From positions 1,509,501-1,573,500 of the forward strand of contig NZ_CP130565.1 of assembly GCF_030534335.1 (NCBI RefSeq): DNA of 64,000 nucleotides, read 5' to 3'. Source of the DNA: Marivirga harenae. GTDB taxonomy: Bacteria > Bacteroidota > Bacteroidia > Cytophagales > Cyclobacteriaceae. The notes beneath the pieces are model-generated. The model was not told the origin of the DNA and searched no databases. It was given only the letters and a program-made list of their open reading frames with translations. Below, piece by piece: positions 43,646-53,459 of the stretch; position 1 is the first letter of the stretch; every line of letters begins with the position of its first letter. The position numbers and the translations under genes were made by a program.

Positions 43646-45073
43646 ATGAAAAAGATTATATATAGCTCATTATTGATATTGTTTATTTGGAATGGCAGCA
43701 AGGCTTTGGCACAATCTGATATGATTTCTTATGGACTTAACAAGACCTTGCCACAGGCGAATAATTTAAATCCTGCAATTTTACCTGACTACAAATTTTC
43801 CTTCGGTCTTCCTGGCTTGTCCGGATTTCATATTAATACGGCACAAAATTTTACAAACCTTGAACTGTTAAATACAAAAGATGAGGACGGTAGTCTAAAT
43901 TCAAATAATATTCTTAGTGCTATAAAACGCAATAATAGGATTAGCTCGAACAATAATATTAATTTGTTTCACTTAGGAATACGAGGCTTAACTAGCTATA
44001 CTGCAGTAAGCATTAATACTAGAACTACAGCTAGAGTTAGCCTCCCAAGAGAGTTCTTTCAGTTTGCGGTCTTAGGAAACGCTAGTGATGAATTGAAGGA
44101 TGGGCTTCTTGATTTAAATAGATTTTCGACTAAATTAATGGGTTACACTGAGATAGGAGTATCTCACGGACGAGAGATTTTGGGAGGAAAAATGACGGCA
44201 GGAATAAGAATTAAATATTTAATTGGCCATGGATACGCTGATATTAAAAACTTTGATGCTAGATTAAGAACTTACGGGAATAAGGATTTTAGAGGGGATT
44301 CTCTCGCAATAGACGTCAATCAATTTGATATTAGAACTGCAGGGATTGCTGCTTCAGTTTCTGATGAAGATTTTGAAAGTGATGATATCAGAAGCTCTTT
44401 GCTTTCAAATGGTGGATTTGGATTGGATCTGGGAGCCACCTATGAATTCAGCAGGAAGATAAGATTTTTTGCTAGTCTGAATGATTTAGGATTTATTAAT
44501 TGGAATAGCCAATATGCCACAAAATTAGCTGTCCCTTCATTTCAGTATAATTTTAGTGGGATCGATGTTGTTGAATTAATAAACGGAGAAGATATCTCAG
44601 TTATCAATGATTTTGATAGTGTTATAAATGATTTGGAAATAGCTGAAACCACAGATGAATCATTTGCAACATCCTTGACTGCGAGAATCTATGCAGGGGC
44701 GTCTTATCAATTAAGTAGAAGACAGACAGCTTCGGCTATATTGTATTCTGAATTATATAGAGGCACATTGATTCCAGCTTTTACGGGTATGTATAACTTT
44801 CAGGCAGGCACGTTCTTTAATTTTGCTTTTTCGGCAACTCTAATGAATGGTAGAGTAAACAATTTTGGGACAGGGGTGACATTGAATTTAGTACCATTCC
44901 AGATTGTCCTGGCAACCAACGATTTATTATCTATTGTAAACCCCATGCAAGGTAGAGCAGTTGATTTTAGATTTGGTATTAATCATACCTTTGGAAATGT
45001 AAATAAGGGCAAAACAAGGGCAAAAAAGAACAGTAAAAATACAATTGATACAATTGATTTGGGAATTGACTGA
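43646..45073 (+). CDS. DUF5723-family outer-membrane protein
   Basis: A 475-residue protein: signal peptide to about residue 22 (SKALAQ), then a predicted beta-barrel of the PorV/FadL-like kind. Its start (LNKTLPQANNLNPAILPDYKFSFGLPGLSGFH) has the NPA(I/F)LP(D/E) and GLPG features I associate with DUF5723, a Bacteroidota-only family of unknown function. Several barrel-like strands with alternating aromatic residues follow. The C-terminus is a lysine-rich tail (KGKTRAKKNSKNTID), uncommon for barrels, which usually end in an aromatic residue. It is coupled to the lipoprotein upstream. Confidence 0.8.
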   Translation: MKKIIYSSLLILFIWNGSKALAQSDMISYGLNKTLPQANNLNPAILPDYKFSFGLPGLSGFHINTAQNFTNLELLNTKDEDGSLNSNNILSAIKRNNRISSNNNINLFHLGIRGLTSYTAVSINTRTTARVSLPREFFQFAVLGNASDELKDGLLDLNRFSTKLMGYTEIGVSHGREILGGKMTAGIRIKYLIGHGYADIKNFDARLRTYGNKDFRGDSLAIDVNQFDIRTAGIAASVSDEDFESDDIRSSLLSNGGFGLDLGATYEFSRKIRFFASLNDLGFINWNSQYATKLAVPSFQYNFSGIDVVELINGEDISVINDFDSVINDLEIAETTDESFATSLTARIYAGASYQLSRRQTASAILYSELYRGTLIPAFTGMYNFQAGTFFNFAFSATLMNGRVNNFGTGVTLNLVPFQIVLATNDLLSIVNPMQGRAVDFRFGINHTFGNVNKGKTRAKKNSKNTIDTIDLGID

Positions 45074-45148
45074 TTTTTCAAAAAAAATCTACTAATTTGG
45101 AAAAAGTTAGAAGTATCTTATAAAAAAGGAAATAAAATCTAATTATTG

Positions 45149-45757
45149 ATGATAGATAACATAAATGAAAACAAGATGGATTTAAATGTAAATTTCATCA
45201 AATCAGTACTAAGTCTATTTTCTGAAATGCAAGGAAATGGAATTTCGTTAGTCTATTTGGGAGAGTTCAACCATGAAATTACTAAGATGTTTACCTCTAT
45301 GGCAGAATCAGATATGGAGCGTAAAAAGGAAGATAGATATGTTAAAAAGAGGGTTTACCACGTAATGGTAGAAACTCTGCAAAACATGAATAAGCATTCC
45401 GATGAGATTACTGATGCTCAAATTGGGAATGGTTTATTTGTGATTGGTAATAAAGAAGATATTTATTATGTAATCACTAGCAATAAAGTAGCAAGAGACA
45501 AGGTAGATGATTTAAGATCTGCTATTGATGAAGTAAATGCCGCCAGTGCTGATGAACTGAAAAAAATGTACATGCAACAGATTAAGCATGGTAAGCTTTC
45601 TGATAAGGGAGGAGCCGGTCTTGGTTTAATTGACATTGCGAGAAAAACAGGGGAGAAATTGGTTTATAAATTTTTACCTATCGATGAAGAATTTGATTTA
45701 TTTATCTTGAAAGTGGAAATAAATGCAGATAAAATAAAAGATGTAAAAGGTAAATAA
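45149..45757 (+). CDS. SiaB-type protein kinase-like protein (DUF6272)
   Basis: A 202-residue cytoplasmic protein from the ATG at 45149 (a TTG one codon earlier is less likely). It resembles anti-sigma-factor-like GHKL kinases of the SiaB family: an N box (VMVETLQNMNKHS), and a late glycine motif GGAGLGLIDIARK. In the known system SiaB phosphorylates a small SiaC partner and a SiaA phosphatase reverses it, controlling diguanylate cyclase output. No SiaC or SiaA gene adjoins it here. It lies alone between the DUF5723 gene and a terminator. Confidence 0.8.
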   Translation: MIDNINENKMDLNVNFIKSVLSLFSEMQGNGISLVYLGEFNHEITKMFTSMAESDMERKKEDRYVKKRVYHVMVETLQNMNKHSDEITDAQIGNGLFVIGNKEDIYYVITSNKVARDKVDDLRSAIDEVNAASADELKKMYMQQIKHGKLSDKGGAGLGLIDIARKTGEKLVYKFLPIDEEFDLFILKVEINADKIKDVKGK

Positions 45758-45781
45758 GCCTTTCATAGTATACTTTTCAAT

Positions 45782-45805
45782 AGCCTTTCACTATACCGAA
45801 AGGCT
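45782..45805 (+). terminator. Terminator after the SiaB-like gene
   Basis: AGCCTTTC (45782-45789) pairs with GAAAGGCT (45798-45805), followed by a run of T. A second copy of AGCCTTTC lies at 45757-45764, so alternative pairing with the same right arm is possible. Confidence 0.8.
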
Positions 45806-45874
45806 TTTTTTATGTCTGTTTTTTTCAAAAAATGGAGCTAAGTGGAGTTTTCCGCATTGTTAGGCATTTGTAAT

Positions 45875-45905
45875 GTTTAATAGATATTTATAAATATTAT
45901 ATTTG
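45875..45905 (+). promoter_or_regulatory. Promoter of purKE
   Basis: A TGTTT element at 45874-45878, a 19-base spacer, then TATATTTG at 45898-45905. It predicts a leader of about 21 bases before the purK start codon. Confidence 0.6.
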
Positions 45906-45931
45906 TTTTCTAAATTATTCAAAATTGCATT

Positions 45932-47068
45932 ATGAGTTTTAATACAAATTTAAAAGTTGGAGTTTTAGGTGGAGGTCAATTAGGCAGAATGCTTTTACAA
46001 AGTGCCATCAATATCAATATTGACTTGAAGATGATGGATCCCGATCAACATGCTCCATGCTCAAATTTGGTAGCTGATTTTAGAGTTGGTGATTTAGAAG
46101 ATTATGACTCGGTGTACGAATTTGGCAAAGAGTGTGATGTTTTGACTATTGAAATTGAGAAAGTCAATATCAAAGCAATGAAAAAGCTTCAATCTGAAGG
46201 TGTCAAGGTTTATCCTCAACCAGATATTATTGAAATGATCCAAGACAAAAGGGTTCAAAAGCAATTCTATAAAGACAACGGAATCCCGACTTCCCCATTC
46301 GTACTAACTGACAACAAAGCTGATTTAAAGGAGCATATTGAAAAACTGCCTGCAGTCCATAAAATTGGTAAAGGGGGCTACGATGGAAGAGGGGTACAAG
46401 TAATTAAATCTCAGGACGATATAGAAAAGGGCTTCGATGCCCCATCACTGCTAGAAGAATTTGTTCCATTCAAAAAGGAGCTGGCGGTAATTGTCAGTAG
46501 GAATGAGGATGGAGAAGTGAATTCATTTCCAGTGGTTGAGATGGTTTTTCACCCGGAACATAATTTAGTAGAATACTTGCTTTCACCTGCAATAATTGAT
46601 AAACAGGAAGCAGAAAAGGCTAAAAACGTAGCAGTTGATATCATCAAGAAATTGAAAATGGTAGGGATTTTAGCCGTGGAAATGTTCTTAACCAATGATA
46701 ATGAAATTTTGGTAAATGAAATCGCACCAAGACCTCACAATAGCGGACATCAAAGCATTGAAGGCAACTTTGTGTCGCAGTATGACCAGCACCTTAGAGC
46801 CATTTTGAATCTTCCGCTTGGTGATACTTCAACTAAAATCAGCTCTGCTATGGTAAATGTTTTGGGTGAAGACGGATTTACAGGAGATGCAATGTATGAG
46901 GGGATGGAAGATGTCATGAGAATATCAGGGGCATCGGTTCATCTATATGGTAAGAAATTAACTAAACCATTTAGAAAAATGGGACATGTTACCATTACTG
47001 ATCCAAGCTTGACTTCACTAAAAAGAAAGATCGAAATCGTTAAATCAACATTAAAGGTAAAAGCATGA
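45932..47068 (+). CDS. purK: 5-(carboxyamino)imidazole ribonucleotide synthase
   Basis: A 378-residue ATP-grasp enzyme of purine synthesis that makes N5-CAIR from AIR, bicarbonate and ATP. The N-terminal pre-ATP-grasp fold begins [13 protein letters not shown] (residues ~9-21), and the grasp domain holds [13 protein letters not shown] and [14 protein letters not shown], including the metal-binding Glu and Asn. Length is typical. It overlaps purE by four bases (ATGA), so the two are translationally coupled and work in sequence. The gene has its own promoter and is cytoplasmic. Confidence 0.97.
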   Translation: MSFNTNLKVGVLGGGQLGRMLLQSAININIDLKMMDPDQHAPCSNLVADFRVGDLEDYDSVYEFGKECDVLTIEIEKVNIKAMKKLQSEGVKVYPQPDIIEMIQDKRVQKQFYKDNGIPTSPFVLTDNKADLKEHIEKLPAVHKIGKGGYDGRGVQVIKSQDDIEKGFDAPSLLEEFVPFKKELAVIVSRNEDGEVNSFPVVEMVFHPEHNLVEYLLSPAIIDKQEAEKAKNVAVDIIKKLKMVGILAVEMFLTNDNEILVNEIAPRPHNSGHQSIEGNFVSQYDQHLRAILNLPLGDTSTKISSAMVNVLGEDGFTGDAMYEGMEDVMRISGASVHLYGKKLTKPFRKMGHVTITDPSLTSLKRKIEIVKSTLKVKA

Positions 47069-47589
47069 GTCAAAAAGGGAAAATAGCCATCATAATGGGT
47101 AGCCAGTCAGATTTGAAAGTAATGAGTGAGGCGGCTAAAGTTTTAGATGAATTGAACGTTAGCTATGAGCTAACAATTGTATCTGCACACAGAACTCCGG
47201 AAAGAATGATGGATTTTGCAAAGTCAGCTAAGGGCAATGGTTTTCATGCCATTATTGCTGGTGCAGGAGGGGCTGCTCACTTGCCTGGGATGGTTGCAGC
47301 CTACACTACCTTGCCAGTAATTGGCGTGCCAGTAAAATCAAGTAATTCCATTGATGGCTGGGATTCAGTACTTTCTATTTTACAAATGCCTGGCGGGGTA
47401 CCAGTAGCAACTGTTGCATTAGATGGAGCAAAAAATGCTGGAATTTTAGCCGCTCAAATAGTATCTAATTTTGATGAAAATGTCTCTAAAAGCTTGGAGA
47501 GTTTTAAAAAGGAAATGAAAGATAAAGTATTGAAATCTGCAAATGATGTAGAAACTAATGGTTGGAAATCAGGAAAGATGGGATTTTAA
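47065..47589 (+). CDS. purE: N5-CAIR mutase
   Basis: A 174-residue class I PurE that converts N5-CAIR to CAIR, the step after PurK. The N-terminus has [10 protein letters not shown] (phosphate and carboxylate binding) and SAHRTPERM with the conserved His, then [15 protein letters not shown] and GVPVKSS. Catalytic residues are intact; the protein forms octamers in the family. The start codon overlaps the purK stop. It ends nine bases before the stop of the convergent TPR kinase, with no clear terminator in between. Confidence 0.98.
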   Translation: MSQKGKIAIIMGSQSDLKVMSEAAKVLDELNVSYELTIVSAHRTPERMMDFAKSAKGNGFHAIIAGAGGAAHLPGMVAAYTTLPVIGVPVKSSNSIDGWDSVLSILQMPGGVPVATVALDGAKNAGILAAQIVSNFDENVSKSLESFKKEMKDKVLKSANDVETNGWKSGKMGF

Positions 47590-47598
47590 TTTAATATT

Positions 47599-49695
47599 TT
47601 AAGAGATAGGGAAGTAGATAGTGAATTCACTGTATTTCCCTAGTTCAGTTTCCAGATTGATTTTTCCGTTTAACCGATCTACTAGAGTTTTAACTATTGC
47701 CAATCCAAGTCCATTTGAACTTTCTCCTCCAGTTGGTTTTGCAGACAGCTTTTTGAATTTCTTAAAAAGGTTGTTTTTATCATCTTCAGTGAAGCCTGGT
47801 CCAAAATCTTTGACGCTAATCCAAAAGTTATTTTTAATAACTCCTGCTCGTAGGATAATTTCAGACTCTAAATTAGAAAATTTGATTGCATTGGAAATTA
47901 AATTTTCGAGTATCCGATTGATATAATTCCTATCAGTATTAACTTTCAAACCGGGCTCACATTCTATTTTGTATTCAATTTGTTTGTTGGTGAGCTCGAT
48001 CAAAAAGTTTGAAAGGGTATCATCCAGTATCTTTTTCAACTCAAAGCTTTCAGATTTTAATTCTTCTTTATCTGTGACAATAGAATTAACATCCAGTAAA
48101 TCATTGATTAGATACGCCCCGTGTTTAGCATTATTCCTAATCATACCCACATATTGACTTTGCTCTTCATTTAGTCCTGATAATCGTAATAATTCAGTTA
48201 AGCCTTTAATTCTATGGAAAGGGGCTTTCATATCGTGGGCAACCAAGCTCAAGAGAGAGTCTTTCTCATTATTCAAGTCATCTAATTCTTTGTTTCTAAT
48301 AATTAACTCGTCATTTTGTGCCTTAATTTCTTTATTCTGAAGAGTAATCTTTTTTTGCTGGTCTTCTATTTTTATGTTCTTTGTCTGAAGAATTTGATTG
48401 AGTTTTCTTCTTCTGTTTGCTGTAATCCAAATGATAACTAATATAATGATGGCAAGTACAATAGTGGCGGTTAGTGCTATGTTGAAAGCTCTTTGATTTT
48501 GAATTACTTGTTTGTAGGTTTCTTCGTTCTTTTTTAATAGCTCATTTTCCTTTTCCTTTGCTTCCAAAGCTAATCTTCCTTCTAATCTTTCAATTTCACG
48601 AGCAGTATTAACGTTTTCGGTTTTTTCTTTCAATGTCGTATATCTTTTGAAGTAATCAAAAGCCTTTTCGGTTTCACCTTGCTTTTCAGAAATCATGGAA
48701 ATGTAATAATAAGCTTCCTGTTCGTAGGTAATATCATTATTTGTAGCTAGCTGATTAACCTTGTCGAAGTATTTTAATGCTTGCTGATATTCATTTCTGT
48801 AATAATGTATTTCTCCTAGAAGCGAATAAACTTGAATAATTAGGTTGACATTTTTTGCCTTTGAAGCAAAATCGAGTGCTTCATTTGCATTGTTTAATGC
48901 AATTGCTAGCTGCCCTCTCTTTGTATTCATTTCTGCTATAGACAATTTTATTATGGCCAGATTTGCCTCATCATTTATTGTGGAAGCGACTTCATATGCT
49001 TCGGTAAAATATTTCAGGCTGTAATTGTAATTTTCCATTTGCCCATAAATACCAGCAATTTCTAGATAAATGGAGATGATGCCAGAAGGGTCATCAAAAA
49101 TTTGACGGATTTCAGCAGTCTTTAAGGACATTTCCAATGCCTTTTCTAGATTGTTTTGAGATTGATACAATTCTGCTAAACTCTTGTACCCGTAGCTCAT
49201 AGAAATGCTATCTTGTACTGCTTCGAATATTTCTAAAGCTCGAAAAAAATTATCATACGCAGCAACGTAGTTTCCTTGATTAAAATACAATCGTCCAATA
49301 TTATTAAGAGAATAACCATATTGCAATGAATCACCATAGATTAGAGCTGAATCTTTAGCTTGCTGATAAAGTTCGAATGCTTTTATATTCTCACCTTCAT
49401 AAAAATGACCGACTCCCTTAAAATTTAGAGATTTTACAACTTTTTCATTTAGTTCAGCACTTTTGGAGGCAATTTCAATTGCATTTTGACTATAGAGCAA
49501 TGTGCTATCAGGATATGATTTTCTGAACTCCCAAGCTAATTGGTTATAAATATCTATTTTTTTCGAAGGGCCCGCTGAAGAAAGTGTGGACTTTAAGCTA
49601 TCTATCATTGTCTGATTTTGCCCTTTCATAGAAAGAGGCAAAAAAATAAGTAAATATATTATTATGATAGTAGAGGTAAACTTCACTTTTAGCAA
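47599..49695 (-). CDS. TPR-containing sensor histidine kinase
   Basis: A 698-residue protein: TTG start, signal peptide (to ~25), periplasmic tetratricopeptide repeats (~60-370), a transmembrane helix (~402-422, ALTATIVLAIIILVIIWITA), a long coiled coil, HisKA with His487 in VAHDMKAPFHRIKG, and a HATPase domain with N box ENLISNAIKFSN, G1 KDFGPGFTED and G2 NGLGLAIVKTLVD. All catalytic parts are intact. Periplasmic TPR sensors of this kind are common in Bacteroidota and probably read protein or peptide partners. No response regulator is adjacent. Confidence 0.92.
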   Translation of the reverse strand: MLKVKFTSTIIIIYLLIFLPLSMKGQNQTMIDSLKSTLSSAGPSKKIDIYNQLAWEFRKSYPDSTLLYSQNAIEIASKSAELNEKVVKSLNFKGVGHFYEGENIKAFELYQQAKDSALIYGDSLQYGYSLNNIGRLYFNQGNYVAAYDNFFRALEIFEAVQDSISMSYGYKSLAELYQSQNNLEKALEMSLKTAEIRQIFDDPSGIISIYLEIAGIYGQMENYNYSLKYFTEAYEVASTINDEANLAIIKLSIAEMNTKRGQLAIALNNANEALDFASKAKNVNLIIQVYSLLGEIHYYRNEYQQALKYFDKVNQLATNNDITYEQEAYYYISMISEKQGETEKAFDYFKRYTTLKEKTENVNTAREIERLEGRLALEAKEKENELLKKNEETYKQVIQNQRAFNIALTATIVLAIIILVIIWITANRRRKLNQILQTKNIKIEDQQKKITLQNKEIKAQNDELIIRNKELDDLNNEKDSLLSLVAHDMKAPFHRIKGLTELLRLSGLNEEQSQYVGMIRNNAKHGAYLINDLLDVNSIVTDKEELKSESFELKKILDDTLSNFLIELTNKQIEYKIECEPGLKVNTDRNYINRILENLISNAIKFSNLESEIILRAGVIKNNFWISVKDFGPGFTEDDKNNLFKKFKKLSAKPTGGESSNGLGLAIVKTLVDRLNGKINLETELGKYSEFTIYFPIS

Positions 49696-49790
49696 TTGTT
49701 TATGTAAAATATGTTATTTCCACTGTAATTTTACAAAATGAATTTATCTTATCATTGGTTTAAATGAATTATTATTAATATAACTAAAAT

Positions 49791-50363
49791 ATGTCTTCTC
49801 ACCATATCATAAGGGATGAACAAGAGCCCCCGGTATTAGTATTTGAATTATTTGATAATTGGAACGAGATTTCCGAATTGCTAGCATGGTCTCCTATTTT
49901 GCTGATTGATCCTCAGATGGAAGAGGTATTTAGTAGCAAGCAAACCAAGGTGGATGGATTTTTGGTAAGTCAGGAAGAGGAGGTTGACATAAGGGATGCT
50001 AAAAGTCTTGTTTACAATTCCTCAAATTTGGCTTGGAGCATTAATAAATGGGCTGAGGGCAAGAAATACACTGCTATTTACATATTTTGTGATTCAGATT
50101 TAATGAGCAAACTGATTGATGATAAAAAGGCAGTGAAGTTTTTGATCCCAATAATATTTTTTACTGACAACGGGAAATACACGCTAATTCCCAATTATAA
50201 GTTTAGGAAGTGGTATCCTAAGAATTATAAAATTGATATTCTAAATAATGATATAGTAGCTATTGAAAATTTAAGCAAGGATGGAAAAGGCTTTTACTTA
50301 GAAAAAGATGGATTTATTAAAATTGAAGTTGAAGGTGATTTTATCTTGATTAAAGAGAAGTGA
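49791..50363 (+). CDS. Possible degenerate thiamine pyrophosphokinase-like protein
   Basis: A 190-residue cytoplasmic protein. Its opening (MSSHHIIRDEQEPPVLVF, then ELLAWSPILLID) and its late part (KFRKWYPKNYKIDIL) recall, from memory, Bacteroidota proteins annotated as thiamine pyrophosphokinase. The canonical acidic GDFDS-type motif is not present: at the matching place the sequence reads KVDGFLVSQEEEVD. If related, it has lost the usual catalytic acids and may bind instead of catalyse. The relationship is from a few shared phrases and is uncertain. No thi gene or thiamine riboswitch is close by. It is divergent from the TPR kinase. Confidence 0.4.
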   Translation: MSSHHIIRDEQEPPVLVFELFDNWNEISELLAWSPILLIDPQMEEVFSSKQTKVDGFLVSQEEEVDIRDAKSLVYNSSNLAWSINKWAEGKKYTAIYIFCDSDLMSKLIDDKKAVKFLIPIIFFTDNGKYTLIPNYKFRKWYPKNYKIDILNNDIVAIENLSKDGKGFYLEKDGFIKIEVEGDFILIKEK

Positions 50364-50385
50364 AACAATGTTTTGCTTCACTTCT
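50356..50385. terminator. Hairpin at the end of the TPK-like gene
   Basis: AGAAGTGAA (50356-50364) pairs with TTCACTTCT (50377-50385) over the TPK-like stop codon, between two convergent genes. There is no T tract, so it is a weak, perhaps two-way, terminator. Confidence 0.4.
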
Positions 50386-50392
50386 GACTGGC

Positions 50393-51163
50393 TTATCCAT
50401 ATATTTCGTTCAGTAGTCCAGCTAATCTAATTCCTGCTTTTTTAATTTGATCTTGAACTGTAGCCCAATTCTTATAGCTGTATTCATAGCCTAAATACAT
50501 GTCTTCGGGTAAACTGTACACTTGACCTCTTAGATCCATTGCTTCTTGATACCAGACGTCTATTGTATTTTTCTGAAGAGTTTTAATTTCCTCTTTTGTA
50601 GTGATGTTTACAGCATCAGCAAGTTCTGTATAGCTAAATGCTTTGGAATCAATCATTTCGCTATCCCAAACTCTGTGAAGATTTGAGTTCTGCCCAAACC
50701 ATTTGACCTTAACGGCATTTCCGCCAACGTCTTCACCATTTCCAACATGACAAGGCTGATGAATGTCGCCAACCAAATGAATTAACATCTTAAGTTTTTC
50801 TTGTTCACTTTTCGAATCTAAAGATCCAGTTTTTAACTCTTTTGTGATTTTCTCAATCATCATAATGATGTCCCCGTCCGGGCTCTTCTCAGTCTCATCA
50901 TACGTCATTCCATCAGGAATAGTAACATAATGCCAAGGTTTAGCGTAATCCCAGCTGTCATCAGATTTGATATTGTCCATCCATACACTTGCTACAGCTA
51001 TAGATTCTCCGCTTAAAATCTCGTTAATTCGCTTTTCTACCTTTCTTTTCAGATAAAAGGAAGCCACTTCTCCCACTGCCCTATGTCCAGTTTGCCCCCA
51101 TGCCAAAGCTTGAGAAAATGTGAAAATGCTTAAAATGAAAGTACTTATTATTCTAATTTTCAT
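50393..51163 (-). CDS. Secreted S1/P1-type nuclease
   Basis: A 256-residue exported zinc nuclease. The signal peptide is cleaved after ALA, leaving Trp22 as the mature N-terminus, which in P1 nucleases coordinates zinc through its amino group and carbonyl. Other ligands are seen in WGQTGHRAVGEVA, LIHLVGDIHQPCHVG and NLHRVWDSEMI (His and Asp residues). Such enzymes cut single-stranded DNA and RNA in the periplasm or medium, scavenging phosphate and nucleosides. All key residues are intact. It converges with the TPK-like gene and precedes uvrB on the same strand. Confidence 0.93.
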   Translation of the reverse strand: MKIRIISTFILSIFTFSQALAWGQTGHRAVGEVASFYLKRKVEKRINEILSGESIAVASVWMDNIKSDDSWDYAKPWHYVTIPDGMTYDETEKSPDGDIIMMIEKITKELKTGSLDSKSEQEKLKMLIHLVGDIHQPCHVGNGEDVGGNAVKVKWFGQNSNLHRVWDSEMIDSKAFSYTELADAVNITTKEEIKTLQKNTIDVWYQEAMDLRGQVYSLPEDMYLGYEYSYKNWATVQDQIKKAGIRLAGLLNEIYG

Positions 51164-51209
51164 ATTTGTTAATTTTTTGTAAAGATAATCTTTTAGTATT
51201 ATCAGAAAG

Positions 51210-53234
51210 TCATTTCTTTTCTCTTAATTTCTGTAGTTCTTGCCATTCATCACGTAATCTCGCAGCTTCGATAAAGTCCAAATCCTTCGCTGCTTTTTCC
51301 ATTTTCTTTTTGGTAGCAGCAATCATTTTATCCAAAGCGGGCTTATCCATATACTGGACCACAGGATCTGCAGCAACTGAAGTTTCCTCTATACCAGCAT
51401 AATATTTCTGTTGTGAAGTTTTTTTCGAATCAACCGCCACAGTTTGTCCCAGTATACTTTCTCTAGATTTAAATATTGTTTTGGGAGTAATTCCATGCTC
51501 TTCGTTATATGCTTTTTGGATTGCTCTTCTTCTGTTAGTTTCATCCATGGCTTGTTGCATCGAATCTGTAATTTTGTCGGCATACATGATGACCTTTCCT
51601 TTTTCATTTCGAGCTGCACGACCAATGGTTTGTACTAAAGAACGCTGATTTCTTAAAAATCCTTCTTTATCCGCATCTAATATAGCGACTAAAGAAACCT
51701 CTGGTAGATCAAGGCCTTCTCGTAATAAATTCACCCCAACTAGTACATCAAACTCACCTAAACGTAAATCTCTCAGGATTTCTACCCGATCCAAGGTGTC
51801 CACTTCCGAATGAATATATCTTGATTTAATGCCAGCTCTCCCCAGAAATTTATGTAGTTCTTCCGCCATTCGTTTGGTTAAAGTTGTGCATAAAACTCGC
51901 TCATTTAACTTCACCCGCTCATCAATTTCTTCCAACAAGTCATCAATTTGATTGCCGCTTGGACGGACATCAATTTCTGGGTCGAGTAATCCTGTTGGCC
52001 TAATTACTTGTTCAACCACTGTTCCTTCCGTTTTTCTTAACTCATATTCAGCAGGAGTGGCACTTACATAAACTGTCTGGCCGATTAAGTTTTCAAATTC
52101 ATCAAATTTCAAGGGCCTATTGTCCATCGCAGAAGGTAATCTGTAGCCGTAATCTACAAGGTTTATTTTTCTGGCTCGATCTCCGCCATACATTGCCCTG
52201 ACCTGTGGGACAGTTACATGACTCTCATCAATTACCATCAAAAAGTCATCAGGAAAATAATCCAAAAGGCAGAACGGCCTAGTGCCGGGAGTTCTCCTAT
52301 CAAAATATCGAGAGTAATTTTCTACCCCAGAGCAGTAGCCCAATTCACGCATCATTTCTATGTCGAACTCAGTCCTTTCTTGCAGACGTTTTGCCTCCAA
52401 AAATCGGCCGTCTCTTTCAAAAAATTTCACCTGTTCCACCATATCGTCTTGAATTTCCTTGATGGCTTGGTGTAATACATCTTTACCTGTAACGAATAGA
52501 TTAGCGGGGAAAATGCTAATAATTTTTTCATCTGAGATTTTCTTTCCGCTTTCAGGATCAATTCTTTGAATGGACTCTATTTCGTCTCCCCAGAACATAA
52601 TTCTGTAGGCAAAGTCAGCATAAGCGACATAAATATCAACAGTATCTCCTTTTACCCTAAAGGTGCCTCTTTTGAACTCAGCCGTAGTTCTATTGTATAG
52701 GATATCTACAAAGGCAAAAAGCAATTGGTTGCGTGCAACCTTGTCACCTTCCTGTAAACGAATAATATTTTTGCCAAATTCATCGGGATTACCGATACCG
52801 TAAATGCAAGAAACAGAGGCTACAACAATCACATCCCTCCTACCCGACAGTAGTGAAGATGTTGCACTTAGCCTTAATTTTTCAATTTCTTCATTAATTG
52901 ATAAATCTTTTTCGATATAAACATTACTGGAAGGAATAAAAGCTTCAGGCTGATAGTAGTCATAATAAGAAATAAAATATTCTACAGCATTTTCGGGGAA
53001 AAACTGCTTGAATTCACCGTAAAGTTGCGCAGCTAATGTTTTATTATGGCTTAAAACCAAGGTGGGTTTTTGAACTCGCTCCACTAAATTTGCTATAGTA
53101 AATGTTTTTCCAGAGCCAGTTACACCTAAAAGTACCTGATCTTGTTCCCCATCTTCAACTCCTTTTTGAAGTTCGGTTATTGCTTTTGGCTGATCACCGG
53201 TAGGTTGATATTCACTTATGATTTTAAAATCCAT
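51210..53234 (-). CDS. uvrB: Excinuclease ABC subunit B
   Basis: A 674-residue helicase-like damage-verification protein of nucleotide excision repair. The start is taken at the ATG (53234) giving MDFKIISEYQPTGDQPKAI; a longer in-frame form from 53333 adds 33 residues with no homology. The Walker A GVTGSGKTFTIANL (~35), beta-hairpin region YYQPEAFIPSSNVYIEKD, MVIDESHVTVPQ (~330), QTIGRAARN motif VI and a C-terminal UVR domain (FIEAARLRDEW) for UvrC contact are all present. A near-consensus TTTATTTGC stands just before the ATG, as for glyS. Cytoplasmic. Confidence 0.97.
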   Translation of the reverse strand: MDFKIISEYQPTGDQPKAITELQKGVEDGEQDQVLLGVTGSGKTFTIANLVERVQKPTLVLSHNKTLAAQLYGEFKQFFPENAVEYFISYYDYYQPEAFIPSSNVYIEKDLSINEEIEKLRLSATSSLLSGRRDVIVVASVSCIYGIGNPDEFGKNIIRLQEGDKVARNQLLFAFVDILYNRTTAEFKRGTFRVKGDTVDIYVAYADFAYRIMFWGDEIESIQRIDPESGKKISDEKIISIFPANLFVTGKDVLHQAIKEIQDDMVEQVKFFERDGRFLEAKRLQERTEFDIEMMRELGYCSGVENYSRYFDRRTPGTRPFCLLDYFPDDFLMVIDESHVTVPQVRAMYGGDRARKINLVDYGYRLPSAMDNRPLKFDEFENLIGQTVYVSATPAEYELRKTEGTVVEQVIRPTGLLDPEIDVRPSGNQIDDLLEEIDERVKLNERVLCTTLTKRMAEELHKFLGRAGIKSRYIHSEVDTLDRVEILRDLRLGEFDVLVGVNLLREGLDLPEVSLVAILDADKEGFLRNQRSLVQTIGRAARNEKGKVIMYADKITDSMQQAMDETNRRRAIQKAYNEEHGITPKTIFKSRESILGQTVAVDSKKTSQQKYYAGIEETSVAADPVVQYMDKPALDKMIAATKKKMEKAAKDLDFIEAARLRDEWQELQKLREKK

Positions 53235-53459
53235 ACTGCAAATAAACGATAAAGTTGAAAAATGTTTGAGAACAAATAGAAATAGATTTAATCCACAGAT
53301 ACAGATTTTTATTTTAGTAGATTTATTAATCAAAAGGTGATTTTGGATTTGCTATGTAACAAATATCACAGATAGTAATCACTGACATAAGATAAACGAT
53401 TTCAGCTAATCAATTTACAGCTTTGGACGTTATTATAACAAGCAAAAAAATTAAGAATA

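Noticed and set aside
53235-53333. Longer N-terminus for UvrB
   Set aside because: UvrB proteins begin close to the phrase FKIISEYQPTGDQP; the extra 33 residues do not match the family.
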